From Camarhynchus parvulus (Eukaryota > Chordata > Aves > Passeriformes > Thraupidae): a DNA stretch of 64,000 nucleotides. Both the position numbers and the translations under genes were made by a program. The notes under the pieces were generated by a model. It was not told the origin of the DNA. It saw only the letters and a program-made list of their open reading frames with translations, and did not search any database. This document shows, piece after piece, positions 1-12,105 of the stretch; position 1 is the stretch's first letter, and every line of letters starts with the position of its first letter. The stretch lies in assembly GCF_901933205.1 (NCBI RefSeq), contig NC_044574.1, positions 1,056,501-1,120,500 on the forward strand, given 5' to 3'.

Positions 1-50
1 GGATCCAGGGGCAGCCACAGCAAACCTGGGATCCCTTGGAAGCACCTCAG
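1..50 (-). mobile_element. CR1 LINE fragment, cut by window edge
   Basis: The first bases match the CR1 block ggatccaggggcagccaca seen in fuller copies at 1.98 kb and 35.13 kb. Only the internal part is present, and the 3' end lies outside the window. Confidence 0.5.
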
Positions 51-1836
51 GGTACACAGAGTGTCTGGGTAGGATGGAGTTAAATAAGTTAAATAAATTT
101 AATGTGAAATCAGTTCCAATGGATTTAGGATTTTCTTATGGCCGAAATCCACACGGGAACAGAGGGAGCTGCTTTGCTCTCTCACCTTTGCTGGGAGTGG
201 CGTCTTCTAAATAAAATTTTTACTTCGTCTTTTGCCCTTTCCTCCTGATCTGCTGCACCTTTCGGGGTGAGGAATGGAACAGTTCAGGGAAAAAATTCCA
301 GGGGAGCCACATCCTGAGCAATCCCTCTGGAATGTTCTTGTGGCAGGTGTTGGTTTGGCTTCACCTGCAGAGCTTCACTTCAGGCCGCAGGACGGGCTGG
401 GGTTGTCCTCACCTCGCTGGAGCCAGACAGAGATGGGACAATTGGAATCTTCATCGGTGTTGGAAACAGGATTTGTGGGGCTTGAGGGATTTATTTGATT
501 TGTCAAAGAAGGGGGCTTTGGTTTGTGTTTAGAGAACGCTGATTGTAGCCACTGTTTAAAGTAAGCAGCCAGGGGCTGAGGAGTTGAAGGTCAGGGCTGG
601 GTCAGGGTTTGGGAGTGGAGCAAAGGCCTCCAGAGATGATCCACCCTGGCTTGTGGTGGCCATTGCATCATCCCCGGAGAACCTTTGCAATCCCAATGAG
701 TCATTTTCTCTAAAACTCCCAAGTTCCAACCACAACCCCTGACCTCGAGGTGGGCAGTCATCAGTGGCCAGCTCCTCCTCTGCATTGTTTGGCATCCAGG
801 ACTACCTGAGCTCCCTAAAACCTCCTAAAACGTAGGAACAGTGGGTTCAAACTTGTTTTCCTTCTTGTGGCGAAGACCGAATTTCAAAAGGCGAGAGGAG
901 CTGAAAGGGAAGGGAAGCTGAGCTCCAGCTGGGGCAGCCAAGGGTTTGGGAGCTGTGATCTGGGCTCTGATAACGCTCCCTGTGTGGCCCTGGGTGAGCT
1001 GTTAATCCGGGGGTGCCTCCCTGTGCCAGCAGCTCCCGCTGGAACCGGGCGGTGTTAACAGCCCGTTAATGCAAATAGGGAATAATTCCCGGCTTTTTAT
1101 GGATGTTTTGTTCATGACCAAGGGTGGCTGCGTTCAGGGGAGATGCCCATTTTCCAGACCTCCTTCATTTCACTCCTGGGAGATGTTTCTGAGAGGATTT
1201 TTCTTGACTCGTGGCCACGGCTGCGGCGCTCGGTGCCGCCAAGTTCAATGTTCTCCTGGATGGGATAGACGTGTTTATGGATTTCGATGGAACTGGGAAA
1301 TTCTTGGAGTGCTGAACTTGCTGCCTTACGGGAAAAGGAATCAAGCTCTGACTCACGGAGGAGCCTGACCCTGGGGGAGAGGGTGGCCTTGGACGCCAGG
1401 GCTTGGCTGAGTCAGAAAGGGTTTTTTGGTTGTCTCGGGCATGGATTCATTTTGGGAATGATCCCAGGGCTGGTATCAGTTGGGGCCCTGAAGGATGAGA
1501 TGTGGCCTCGGTGCCCCTCTCTGAATTTTCTCTCTTTGTTCCTCTGTATATTTACATTTTTTCCTCACCAAACCATTTCCAGGGTTAAGGGTTCTCTGTC
1601 TGTTCTCACTCCAGGCCGAGGTGTTTGGGCAGCTTGAGAAGCACAAGATTTTTTTGCAGTAGAATTCACTTCAAATGAGAAGATTTGAATGTTCACAAAA
1701 TCTGAGAGTTCAGCATGCTGAGCCCAGCCAGGGCCCAGCGGTGTGAGTTCTGTGCTCTGGGTTTGCTCCAGGTGCAGAAACAGCTCAAGGTGTAACAATG
1801 ATGATTTTCTCATCTCTAGGCTTTGAAACTGTGGCA
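51..1836. other. Unique intronic DNA
   Basis: No repeat, exon or RNA gene is visible. A perfect octamer ATGCAAAT, a POU-factor type site, lies at 1069-1076 in a short AT-richer patch (1055-1110). By itself that proves nothing. Short open frames here show no splice signals or recognisable protein. Confidence 0.6.
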
Positions 1837-1837
1837 T

Positions 1838-2560
1838 TTCATGGAATCATGGAATGGGTTGGGATGGAAGGGACTTTAAATCCCATCCAGTGTCACCATC
1901 CATGGCAGGGACACCTCCCACTATCCCAGGTGGATCCAAGCCCCAGTGTCCAGCCTGGCCTTGGGCACTGCCAGGGATCCAGGGGCAGCCCCAGCAAATC
2001 TGGGAATTCCAGCCCAGCCAGGAATTCCTTGCCAAGATGCCAGCCCAATCTCCCCTTTCCCAGTGGGAGCCATTCCCTGGCTCCTGTCCCTGCAGGCCTT
2101 GTCCCCAGTCCCTCTCCAGCTCTCCTGCAGCCCCTGCAGGCCCTGCCAGGGGCTCTGAGCTCTGCCTGGAGCCTTCCCTTCTCCAGGGGAACATTCCCAG
2201 CTCTGCCAGCCTGGCTCCAGAGCAGAGGGGCTCCAGCCCTGCAGCAGCTCCGGGGCCTCCTCTGGGCTCTCTGCAGCAGCTCCACGTGCTCCTGCTGTTG
2301 GCCCCAGGGCTGGGGCAGCTCTGCAGGTGGGCTCTCACCTGAGCCAGGGGCACAGCGACACAATTCCCACCTTGCCTTTGCCATCAGCCCCGGGGGTTCC
2401 GGGCTGGGCCATTCCAGCCTCATCCCAACATCCCAAACCCTCTCCCAGGGCTGCTCTCCATCCCTTCTTTCTCCTCCCCGCCTGGATGTGTTGCTCTGAC
2501 CCTGGTGCAGGACTTTGCACTTGTCCTTGTCCCTCAGCCCAGTCCTGCCAGGTGTAGCAG
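1838..2560 (-). mobile_element. CR1 LINE, long 3' fragment
   Basis: This is one of the longest CR1 copies here, with sense on the - strand. The CR1 3' end (gaatcatggaatgggttggg on +) is at the low-coordinate side. The body then runs through the last part of the ORF2 region, where the - strand reads KCKVLHQG, the passerine counterpart of the CR1 motif KCxVLHLG. It is 5' truncated near 2560. Frames are broken, so no functional reverse transcriptase is encoded. Confidence 0.9.
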
Positions 2561-3285
2561 TTCTGGGTTTGATTTCCCTTTTCTTGCTGCCTTCAGTTGT
2601 ACAAATTCCCCGATCCCATGTTTTTGTCAGCTTTCTGTCCTCTTTGCTTTTTCCCCTTCTCAGGAATTTTCCTTGCCTGTCTGCTCTCTGTCTTTCTGCT
2701 TTGTTGCTGTTCCCTCTTTTATTAATGTTTATTCCCTTCATTCCCTAAAGGATTGCAGATTCAATCAGTGGAAAATAATTGCCAGGATATTCTTCAGTCT
2801 CCTGCTCTCTCCAAATGTTCAGGTACTTTGCACTGGTCACTAATTCCCTCTCCTGGAAAATAACCTGGACCTAATTCCCAATTTTTTTGGCTTTCTTTGG
2901 CCCCCTGGGGTTGATTTTGTAGCACTAAACTGCAAATCTGAGGACTTACACCTCACTAACTTTTGCTGTGCTTACAATTCATCTCCCCAGTGGAAAAACT
3001 CCCAGTTTTCCAGTCTGGGCATCTGCTGGGGTTTGAAATGGGAGGTTTTCCAGCAAACTTCTGGAATTTGGATGTCAGAACCGAGTCCAGTCTTTCAGGT
3101 GGAGTCACACCAACATTTCTGTGGTTGTACCCTTGACCTGGACAATCTGCTCATCCAAAATGTGTTCTACCTGCCACTGGAGTGCAATCCAGGGGGATCT
3201 GTGATCTCCATGGCTGTCATTCCATCACCTCTCGCAGCTGATCACAAAATAATGATTTTTTTTCCCCAGTTTTTCAGGGGAAAAA
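2561..3285. other. Unique, pyrimidine-rich intronic DNA
   Basis: T- and C-rich sequence with no array, exon or known element. I see no feature in it. Confidence 0.5.
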
Positions 3286-3435
3286 GAAATCATGGAATCC
3301 CTGAGTGGTTTGGGTTGGAAGGGACCATAAATCCCTTCTCATTCCACCCCTTGCCTTGGGCAGGGACACCTCTGCTGTCCCAGAGTGCTTCATCCAATCT
3401 GGCCTTGAACACACCCAAAAATTCCCCTCTTAGGG
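3286..3435 (-). mobile_element. CR1 LINE 3' end, short
   Basis: The 3' terminal block atcatggaatccctgagtgg is followed by the ggcagggacacc block and a diverged ccaatctggccttgaacac. About 150 bp remain. Divergence is higher than in the long copies, so it is probably older. Confidence 0.8.
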
Positions 3436-4149
3436 GAAGAATCCGTTGGATTGTTTGAATGTTCCCAAAAAAGGAAATCAAGGAGAAACTTAACCAGCCC
3501 ATTACTTCTCCGTGCATCTCTCGCTTCCCGTATCAGCCCTGCACATCCTTACGCCAGATTTCCCTTTGTCAGCCCGAGCTTTTCCCTTCATTCCATTTGT
3601 CATGCCCCCTTTTTCTTTTTTCCCTGTTTTTTTATGGCCTCTTTAACTCCCATCTGCGCCAGGTTTGCCTTTTAACCAGCGTGGCTGCCCCGCTCAGTTG
3701 TGGGATTGTGGCTTCTGGAGCATCTCGTTAAAATGTTCTTAAACAATTTTCAATTAGGCTTCATATTTTTCTGATTACGTTCTTTCTCCCCACTGATTTG
3801 CCTCCTAATTATTTTCAGCTTGATGGAACTGGTCCTCTTTAAGATGCTGTGTTTGTGTGGACTATTGGTGGTGCTGGTTCATTCCTAATTTTTTATATAT
3901 TTATATATTTTTGCACAGTTGTGATCAAGTCATGGTTATTTGAGTTTCGGCTGTCAAAAGAAAAAGTGGGAGAAAAAAGTGGCTGCTGGTTGTAAAACTG
4001 AATTTTTCCAAGTGGGAATTTAGGGGTGATTTTGGGGTTTGTGGCATTTAGGGGATGGTGGTTCTGGAATGAAGGGGTGAAGTCTCCAACGCTTTGATGT
4101 CTGGACAACCTCAGCTCCTGCTGAACTTGGTGTGGTTTGTTTGATCAGA
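3436..4149. other. Unique AT-rich intronic DNA
   Basis: Contains a short T/A run near 3890-3912 (tttatatatttatatattt). No exon or repeat family is recognised. Confidence 0.5.
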
Positions 4150-4325
4150 TAATTATGGGATGGTCTGGTGCAAAGGGACATTAAAGATCATCTGGTTCTG
4201 CGGGCAGGGACACCTTCCACCATCCCAGGTGGATCCAAGCCCCAGTGTCCAACCTGGCCTTGGGATCCAGGGGCAGCCACAGCAAATCTGGGAATCTGCG
4301 CCAGAGGGAAGGATTTCCCCTTAAT
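4150..4325 (-). mobile_element. CR1 LINE 3' fragment with internal deletion
   Basis: The 3' block, the ccaggtggatccaagcccca block and the ggatccaggggcagccac block follow in CR1 order. Bases between ccttggg and atccagg are missing compared with the copy at 1.95 kb. Confidence 0.8.
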
Positions 4326-4337
4326 ATCCCATCTTAA

Positions 4338-4560
4338 CAGAATCCCAGAATCCCAGGATCACTGAGGCTGGAAAATCCCTCCAGGACCATCCAGTCCAAG
4401 CTGTGCCCAATCCCCACCCTGGCACTGAGTGCCACATCCAGGAATCCCTTGGGCACCTCCAGGGATGGGCACTCCAAACCTCCCTGGGCACTCCCAAGGC
4501 CTGAGCACCCTTTCCGTGGAGGAATCTTCACAGGTGTCCTGGTTTCCTGTGAATGATCTG
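4338..4560 (-). mobile_element. CR1 LINE, a different subfamily
   Basis: It begins agaatcccaggatcactgag and continues with the 'ccatccagtccaagctgtgc' and 'ggcacctccagggatgggca' blocks. This is the CR1 3' end type that reads TTGGAAAAG..CTCCAGG instead of TTGGGTTGGAAGG. It abuts the previous copy, so two insertions lie side by side. Confidence 0.8.
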
Positions 4561-4699
4561 GAGAAGGGGAGGAAAGCCCAAGTTCCTGTGGAAGGTGAGG
4601 GCAACACCACTCAAGGCTGGGCTGTGTCCCACCAGGGTGACCTGGGGACCTCTGCTGTGGCCTCAGAGAGCCAGGGAGCCAAACTGGGGTGGCTGTTGG

Positions 4700-5210
4700 G
4701 GTGAAACGAGCCACCCCGAGGGAAGATGAGAGAACCACTCACAGGAGAAATGGATTTGTAAAATTCTCAGAACCTGACAGAAAGCTCACACAGGTTTGTA
4801 CATCGGTGTGCAACACACATGAGGCGTGTTGATTTAGGAAGGTCATGAAATAGAGATGACGTTGTTGAGAGAGAGATTGAACTGGAAATAAGTTTTAGCA
4901 AGTTTCAAAATGTGGCCTTGCAGAAAGATTAGATATTTTAGAGAATTAGGACTGTGAAAGGTGCATTGGAGCAGGACCACGTGGGGTAAAAATATCGGTG
5001 ATTGGTGTTAGAAGTGTTAGCAGCACTGTGTGGCAAAAGCTAATAAACTAAAAAACATTTATAAGGTGTTGTAACCAGGAAATGGGCTGGCTTCTGATGG
5101 AATGGCGTTGAGTTTTTCATCTCTTATGTCTCACCCTTCATCGAGACAGATAATGGAACAAAATCTTCTAAAGCACCTCTCAGTCGCCCCATCTCTGTAA
5201 AATCCGGGAA
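4700..5210 (+). mobile_element. Possible LTR-type interspersed repeat
   Basis: A roughly 500 bp purine-rich block differs in composition from its surroundings. It has an AATAAA at 5041-5046 shortly before a sharp change of composition near 5200. I think it resembles LTR-derived repeats of passerines but cannot name the family, and I could not fix its ends or a target-site duplication. Confidence 0.3.
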
Positions 5211-6763
5211 CACCAACACAGCCCCAGGAGAGACACCTGGGACGAGGACCTCAACGTCTCCGTCACCATGCTGCCCCTCTCCCTGGGCCCGCGCTCCCCA
5301 GACACCTCCAGGCCGAGCCCTCCCAACCCTCGGGGCTGTTCTGGGACGCTGCAGGGGCAGGATGATCCCAGTTACCCCCGGCATGACCTTTCCCCACAGC
5401 GGGATGGATCCCATCAGCGCCGGCGTCGCCGCATCTGCAGCTGCTTAATGACCCCTTCGCACAATGCTCTGCTCGGGGTCATCTGGTTCCAGTTTCACCA
5501 GAAACAGAAGGAAATGTTGGGAACATTGCTTCCCTACATCCAGTTTCACTTGTTGTGGATGCTTGGAATACTTTGGAACCCACATCTTTGGGGTTTCCAG
5601 GGGGGGGTTTGGCCGGCGAGCCCCGGCGACCATTTGAGATTTAGGTTTTTTTTTTTGATTCCAGAAGTGCCCTGGAGGTTGCATTGTAGGGCCTTTTCCT
5701 TATGCAAAACATAAAAGTGCTGCTTTTTTTCAAATTATAACCATATTTTTCATTAAAATCAGTTGGAGTCCCAATAAACAATCGACTCTGAAAAATTTTC
5801 CAAATGTTCTCTGCAGTACCGTTTCTATTTTTAATTATTTTTTAAAAAACTGGGGGTTTTTTCTTAAAAAAAAACCAAAACCAAACCAAAAAACACAGCT
5901 TGGCTTAGAATTTAAAGAAGCCATCTAGTAAATCATGAAAAATGCACATACATAGCTCCTTATTACAATATAATTAAAACCTACTGCACATGGAGTGTCA
6001 GAATCCCTCTGTCGCCGTGTCCGATGGCTTCTCCCATTTGCCTTATCGTGGGAACTCCTCCTTTCTGCTCCCAGCGCTTCCCAAAGCCTCTCCCAGCCTG
6101 TTTGTACATTTGTTTTATATAAATTGAGTGCTCTGATCCTATAGAGAGGGATGTGAAAAACTCTTCAAAGCGGGAGCCGCAGAAATTCCTTTTTTTTTCT
6201 GGGCAGAGTTTCCGTCCCTGTCACTCCTTGGGGTTGTCATTTCTGGATTTTATTGGGAATTTCATTGTTTTAATCTTACCTGGTGCGATCTTTATTTGCT
6301 GTCCTAAAAACCCAACCCACAACTAAACAAAACCTCTGAGTTTTGCAACAAAATCTGTAATTTTTGGTTTATACAAAGCAAGTAAAGGTGCCTCGGTTAA
6401 ATATTTAGGGTTAAATTTTTTTTATTGTGAGCTGGAGGTTGAGGGATATTTCGGGATGTTCCTGCAGTGCAGCCAAGTGTCCATGGAAAATCATCCCTTA
6501 GGGAAGGAACCAGGTGCTGGAACAAGTGGTGGTGATGGGGAACCTGCTCCTGGTGCAAAGAAAAGCTGGGTGAGAGGAGAAAATGTGGAGTTTATCCATT
6601 TATCCATTTTTGTTCTGCTTTCACGTTTTCCATGGATCGCTGAGGTGTCTGCTCAGCTTGGGATGAGCCAGGGGATGCGTCTGACTGCTCTAACCCTGGG
6701 CAGGGGGGATGGAAGGTGAGATGTCCAGGTTTGGGCTTCCAAATGGAAACAAAATAGGTTTAG
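5211..6763. other. Unique intron with AT-rich conserved-looking stretch
   Basis: The part from about 5680 to 6440 is AT-rich, repeat-free and free of long open frames. It contains motifs such as ttatgcaaaac and acatttgttttatataaa. Repeat-free AT-rich blocks in an otherwise GC-rich avian intron are often conserved noncoding elements. That is inference only. Confidence 0.35.
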
Positions 6764-6990
6764 ATGGGAAATTGGGGAGGAATTCCTGGCTGGGAGGGTG
6801 GGCAGGGGCTGGGCTGGGATTCCCAGATTTGGGAATTTCCCCTTGGCAGTGTCCCAGGCCAGGTTGGACATTGGGGCTTGGATCCACCTGGGACAGTGGG
6901 AGGTGTCCCTGCCCATGGATGGGGTGGGATTGGGATGGGATTTACGCTCCCTTCCCACCCAAACCATCCCATGATTCCCTGAAGATGCTG
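6764..6990 (+). mobile_element. CR1 LINE 3' end
   Basis: Sense strand is +. It starts at ggaggaattcctggctggga and ends at the CR1 terminus acccaaaccatcccatgattcc. The usual cagatttgctggggctgcccc block is shortened to cagatttgggaatttcccc. Confidence 0.85.
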
Positions 6991-9334
6991 ACTGGGAGGA
7001 TTTCCTTGCTGGGCCTGTGTCAGAGGCAGACCTGAGCTGGTGGAGTTGGGCATTTTGTCCTGCCTGGCCCTTGCCAGAGCCCTTGGCCAGGAGCAGCTGC
7101 TGCTGTGGGGGCAGAGCTTTGTCCCAGCCATCCCACGGGGCTCAGGACATCCCCTGTGCCAGCGGAGCCATCCCGGCTCTCCTGGGCGCTGGCCTGGCCT
7201 GGCACAGCGTGCCCAAGCCAAGGAGCTCCTGGAGCTGGTGGCCAGCACTGCAGTCTCAGTGACATCCTCGCCATGGGAATCACTCTGTGCTTCCGAAGGG
7301 CGAGGGCAGAAAGGGAAATCGCTGCAGTCAGAGCTTGTTCTGCTCCCAGTGACCCATCCCAGCTGTGCATGGGATAAATCCCTGGAATTATTTGGCTTTT
7401 CAGCTGCTCCAGGGCGGTTCTGCTGTGGGACAGGTGTGAAAACTTTTGGAAAAGTCTGTTTTCCATGGGTGTTTGGGATGGGTATTAAGGATGGGAAGTT
7501 CCTGCTGGATTTTAACAAGGATTCATTTTTCCTGAGGGACAGGGATGGCAAAGTGGGAATCTCGGGCTGAGTCCTCAGGAGGACACGACCTGTTCCAAAG
7601 GAGCCCAGAAACTTGGGTTTGGGTTTAGAAATTAGAAATTGTGGCTTTAATCAGCTCGTTAATTATCAACAAATGCTAATTATGACTCGTGAGGGTCCAG
7701 CCCAATCCATTCTGGTTCTGCTGAGGCCCAAACCCCCTTTGTTCCAGGAGAGTTTTGGGATTGGCACCGAACACTCTGCAGAGCCTCCCATCCCTCTGAG
7801 CCCCCTGCAGGTCTGCAGGGATTTCTCCTCAGTTCCTGGAGTCTCCCCCTCTCCTCCGGAGGGTGTTTGGAATTTCGGTGCCACCTGCAGCTGCAGGCTG
7901 GGCTGGGAGAGGGCGGGTGGGAGGAATTGTGCTGCTCTGTCGGGAGGACAGGCGTTCCCTGTGGCGATCCCGTTATCTTCCCTCGGCTCTGTGAATCCTG
8001 GGAGTGTGACAGGACCTCCCACCAGGATGGCAGCAGTTCCAGGGCCCTTGCTGGTGGCTCGCTCAGAAGATGAATGGTTTTCTGAAGTTTGCCTGAGCAG
8101 CAGCTCAGTGGCTTGTTAGGCTCCGAAGTGCCTTAACTCCGTTCCCTTTTTCCTTTCATTGTTTCCCTGCGGAGTTCCCCCTTTGCAGCGGGCAGATCTT
8201 GCCAAACCCGGCATGGAATCTCTGCTGAAAGCCCCCCAGAAGAGCAAAGCCCCGCTTTGCTGAGCTGGGAGGAACCTGGGATGACTTTTCTGGTGAGATT
8301 GGGATCTCTTTCAGCACATCCTCGCTCCTTGTGCCGAGCCCTTAATCGTGCCTGGCTGGGGAGCCTGAGGAATTTGGTAGGGACATCGTGGATGCTCCCA
8401 ACCCTTTCACATTTTTACTGTTGACTTCTGTAGGGAACGAGCATCCATCAAGGGGACAAGGATTTGTCATTGTTCCCCGAAAAAAGGGCAGTGGCATTGT
8501 TAAAGCCCAATGGGAACCCTTTGGAACGAGGAGCCTCCAGGGAGAAATGCAAATTTATATTGAGTTTTAGGACAGACATTGCCCAGAAGTCCCTTTTAAA
8601 TCAGAAGATGGAAAGATTGTTTTATCTTTGGTAACTCTTTCCAGAGGACCTACAAAGCCGAGGCCACGAGCCACAGCTTTTGGGGTGAGGAGCTGCAGTC
8701 ACTTGTTTTCCGGGGCTTCGTGGTGGGGCTGGGAGCCGATCCCAAGGCGTGGGCACGGGGCCCCTTTGGTCAGTGGGATTGGCCATTTGGAGTGGCAGTT
8801 GCCACCTTTTCTGGAGGGGAGAAGGGATGAGAGGAGTTTTATGTGGCTGTTGAGGAGGTTTATTGATCCCAGATATGGCGGCTCCAGGATTGTGGGAAAA
8901 CAAGGCTCCCTTGATGGCAGGAGTAAATTGTGGGGGATTGCTTCACTGGTCAGCCCATGAAGGAAGGGCTGGCTTGGGGCATGGGAATGGTTTTGGTCGT
9001 GGATCAGATCAAATCCCCCCTGCTGGGCCCCTTCTTCTGCTTCCAGATCTGTTCTCAATACAGACCACAGGAGTTGTTTACCAGAGCCTGCCGTGGCTTG
9101 TGTTAAACTGCCCCGCGGGGTCCCAGCATCCCAGCAAGCCCCATCCCAGTTTGCCCACAGGCAGGCAGGCAAACTCCAGCCGTGAGACTTCCCAGTCAGG
9201 ACGGAGATCAGGAGCAGGGATTGCTGTCTCCTCATCAACGGGGGCAGATTTTATGGCAGGGCCTGTGGTGAGGGACAGCAAGGGCTGAGAGCTGGAGCAG
9301 CAGGAAAGTTGACTTTAACGGGATGTAAAGAGTA
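6991..9334. other. Unique intronic DNA
   Basis: About 2.3 kb of moderately GC-rich sequence with many short overlapping open frames on both strands. None has convincing splice junctions or a recognisable product. No repeat was seen. Confidence 0.5.
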
Positions 9335-9535
9335 ACTTCCTCAAGATGAGGGTGGTAAATCCCTGGCACAGCTGCCCAGGGAGGGATGGTTCCCCCATCC
9401 CTGGAAACATTCCAGGGCAGGTTGGGCAGGATGTGATTCGGTGGAAGATGTCCCTGCCCACAGTAGGGGTTGGACTAAAGGACCTTTCTAGGTCCCTTCC
9501 AGCCCAGCCCAGGTTGGGATTCTATGAAATAAGGA
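9335..9535 (+). mobile_element. CR1 LINE 3' end, older subfamily
   Basis: The order of blocks is CR1: gatgagggtggtaaatccctgg, then ccatccctggaaacattccag, ggttggactaaaggaccttt and the end ggttgggattctatga. It keeps the TTCTATGA terminus that most copies here have changed to TTCCATGA. Confidence 0.8.
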
Positions 9536-10425
9536 ATTTTTCCAAATTTTCTCAAGGCTGTCTTCTCCAGAGCGTGATATTCCAACATCTAATTGGACAT
9601 TTTGACCATGATTTTAGAGCTCCTGAATTCCTGGGATAACCATGGTGTTTGACTGTTCCTCCTGGAGCTGCTGTGTGTGGGATGTGGATGAATCCCATCT
9701 CTCCTTCCTCTGGAATTCACACACCCGTTGAGATATTTCTTCTACACACCATTTTAGGTCTTTCCCAATTTTTATTCACCTTCCAGTCCCAAATTCCCTT
9801 GTCTCCAGAGATTGTCACATCCTCAGTGTGGCTTTTCCGCCCCTCCTGAGGAAATCCCTGATCCTCCCTCTCCTTCCAGGGCTTCCCCTGGTGGCCTCTT
9901 TGTCCTCCTGAGCCCCAGCTCCCATTCCTGGCTGTCCCCACAACCTCCCAGGCCCTGCTGCTGCCTGAGGTGTGGATTCACTGTTGCATCCCTCCACATT
10001 CCCACTTTTCCTCCTCTCCAGGTCTCTCCATTCCCTTAGGCCAGGCCTAAGCCCTGCTCAGGGAATTGCTCCTTAAGCCAGGCTGTTTTTTTTCCAGGAG
10101 AGTTCATTGATCCCTTTCCCTCAGCAGCCCCTGCTGAGCACCAGGACCCTCAGTTTTCCTTCTCTTCCACATTTCCCACTCTGGAATTCGAATTTCCTCC
10201 CCCTGTGAGGGGAGCAGCCAATTCCCCTTCCACTCCTTGTGGTGCTGCATCCCTGGGTTATTTTTAAACCTGGATTTACTCCAGCTCGTGGCTCCAGGCT
10301 GGGCAGGGCAGGAGCTGCCGTGGAGGGGCAGGAATCCTGTCTGACGTCCCAAGGGATGCTTGGAATTAGGCTTACGAACAGCCTTCCATGCCCCTTGGGA
10401 GCGGTGAGGGGACAGTGTCCTTCCA
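9536..10425. other. Unique C/T-rich intronic DNA
   Basis: Composition drifts towards pyrimidine as the array at 10.43 kb is approached. No exon or known element is recognised. Confidence 0.5.
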
Positions 10426-11225
10426 CAGGCTCTTCTTCCTCTTGGGAATCATTTTCTTCCTCTTGGGAATCTTCTTCATCTTCTTCATCTTCATCTTCTT
10501 CTTCTTCTTCTGCTTCTTCTTCTTCTGCTTCTTCTGCTGCTTCTGCTTCTTCTTTGGAACCTTGTTCTTGGGAATCTTCTTCTGAATCTGGATTTGAATC
10601 TTCTGAATCATCTTCTGGATCTTCTTCTGAATCTTCTTCTTGGGAATCTTCTTGGGAATCTTCTTCTTGGGAATTATCTTCTTCTTTCTTCTTTCTTTCT
10701 TCTTCTTTCTTCTTCTTTCTTCTTTCTTCTTTCTTTCTTCTTCCTTCTTTCTTCTTTCTTTCTTCTTTCTTCTTTTCTTCTTCTTTCTTCTTTCTTCTTT
10801 CTTCTTTCTTCTTTCTTCTTCTTTCTTCTTTCTTTCTTCTTTCTTCTTTCTTCTTTCTTCTTTCTTCTTTCTTCTTTCTTCTTTCTTCTTCTTTCTTCTT
10901 TCTTCTTTCTTCTTTCTTTCTTCTTCCTTCTTTCTTCTTTCTTCTTTTTCTTTCTTCTTTCTTCTTTCTTCTTTCTTCTTTCTTCTTTCTTCTTTCTTCT
11001 TTCTTCTTTCTTCTTTCTTCTTTCTTTCTTCTTTCTTCTTTCTTCTTTCTTCTTTCTTTCTTCTTTCTTCTTTCTTCTTTCTTCTTTCTTCTTTCTTCTT
11101 CTTTCTTCTTCTTCGCCTTCTCCTTTGGAATTGTCTTTTTCTTCTCTGAAATCTTCTATCTTGGAATCTTCTTCCTTTGCTTCTGCTGCTTCTACTTCTT
11201 AGCAATTTTCTTCTTTCTGATCTTG
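10426..11225. repeat. Polypyrimidine (TTC/TTTC) array
   Basis: The left part (10426-10675) is a loose 12-15 bp minisatellite built on ttcttcttgggaatc. The core (10676-11115) is nearly pure ttctttc and ttc units, so one strand is all C/T and the other all A/G for about 440 bp. The right part (11116-11225) repeats the looser pattern. Such homopurine-homopyrimidine mirror tracts can form intramolecular triplexes. All six-frame open reading here (Ser/Phe/Leu or Lys/Arg/Glu runs) is a product of the repeat. Confidence 0.95.
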
Positions 11226-11792
11226 GCTTTTCCAATTGCAAACGAATTCTCCTGTGTTTTCTTTTCCAGGATAGGGACTTGCAGGAGTTCTTTGGTTGGA
11301 TCTGTGTAGGATCCCATCCCTCTCTGGTGTTTCTCCTTTCAGCTCACAAAATTAACATTTTGGGATCCTCCTGCAGTGAGGGTGAGCTGCAAACCTCTCC
11401 CTGGAAAGGGAGCTATCCGTGAAATCCTGAGGGTGAAATCCTGATTCCAGGAAGTGGCTGCCTTAAACAGCAAAAAGAACCATGGGAAGAAGAGTTTTCT
11501 CTCACATCTTTGGGGTGAAGGCCTCTTTGTAAAGATTTTGAGGAAGCTTTTCCTCCCTGACATGAAACTCTTGGGAACAGACTGAGGAGGATGTTCCTAA
11601 AATCAGGGAAGGGATCCATGGGAATGGTAGAAATTGAATGGTTGGAGGATTTCATTGTCAGGGCTAAAGATTCGAGAGAGTGAGGGAAAATCCTGGGCTG
11701 TGGAGTGCTGAGGGGAACTTTTTTAGGCTTTGGAAAAATATGGGATCCACTTAGAGGAGCAGGGATTTGTCTCTTCTCTCCATCACAGGGAA
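11226..11792. other. Unique intronic DNA
   Basis: No feature recognised between the polypyrimidine array and the CR1 dimer. Confidence 0.5.
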
Positions 11793-12105
11793 CAATTCCT
11801 TGCCAAGATGCCAGCCCAATCTCCCCTTTCCCAGTGGGAGCCATTCCCTGGCTCCTGTCCCTGCAGGCCTTGTCCCCAGTCCCTCTCCAGCTCTCCTGGA
11901 GCCCCTCCAGGCACTCTGAGGATTCCCTGGAATTTTCCCTTCTCCAGGGGAACATTCCCAGCTCTGCCAGAGCAGAGGGGCTCCAGAATCCTGAAATGGT
12001 TTGGGTTGGAAGTGACCCTAAACCCCATCCCATTCCACCCCATCCATGGGCAGGGACACTTCCCACTATCCCAGAGTGCTCCAAGGTCTGCCCAGGCCTT
12101 GATAA
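11793..12105 (-). mobile_element. CR1 LINE dimer (two copies joined)
   Basis: A CR1 body without its 3' end (11793-11985) is followed at the junction gcagaggggctccagaatcc by a second CR1 3' end (ctgaaatggtttgggttgga) running to about 12105. The same junction recurs at 22.04 kb, and a shortened version is at 16.07 kb. Confidence 0.8.

Noticed and set aside
1893..2741. - strand open frame of 282 codons
   Set aside because: It is the tail of a CR1 element. The frame is broken and lacks reverse-transcriptase motifs, so it is listed as a mobile element and not a gene.
10239..11309. Ser/Phe/Leu (+) and Lys/Arg/Glu (-) open frames of up to 356 codons
   Set aside because: They are products of the polypyrimidine tract. 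A nuclear-type basic protein was considered, but there is no unique sequence to support it.
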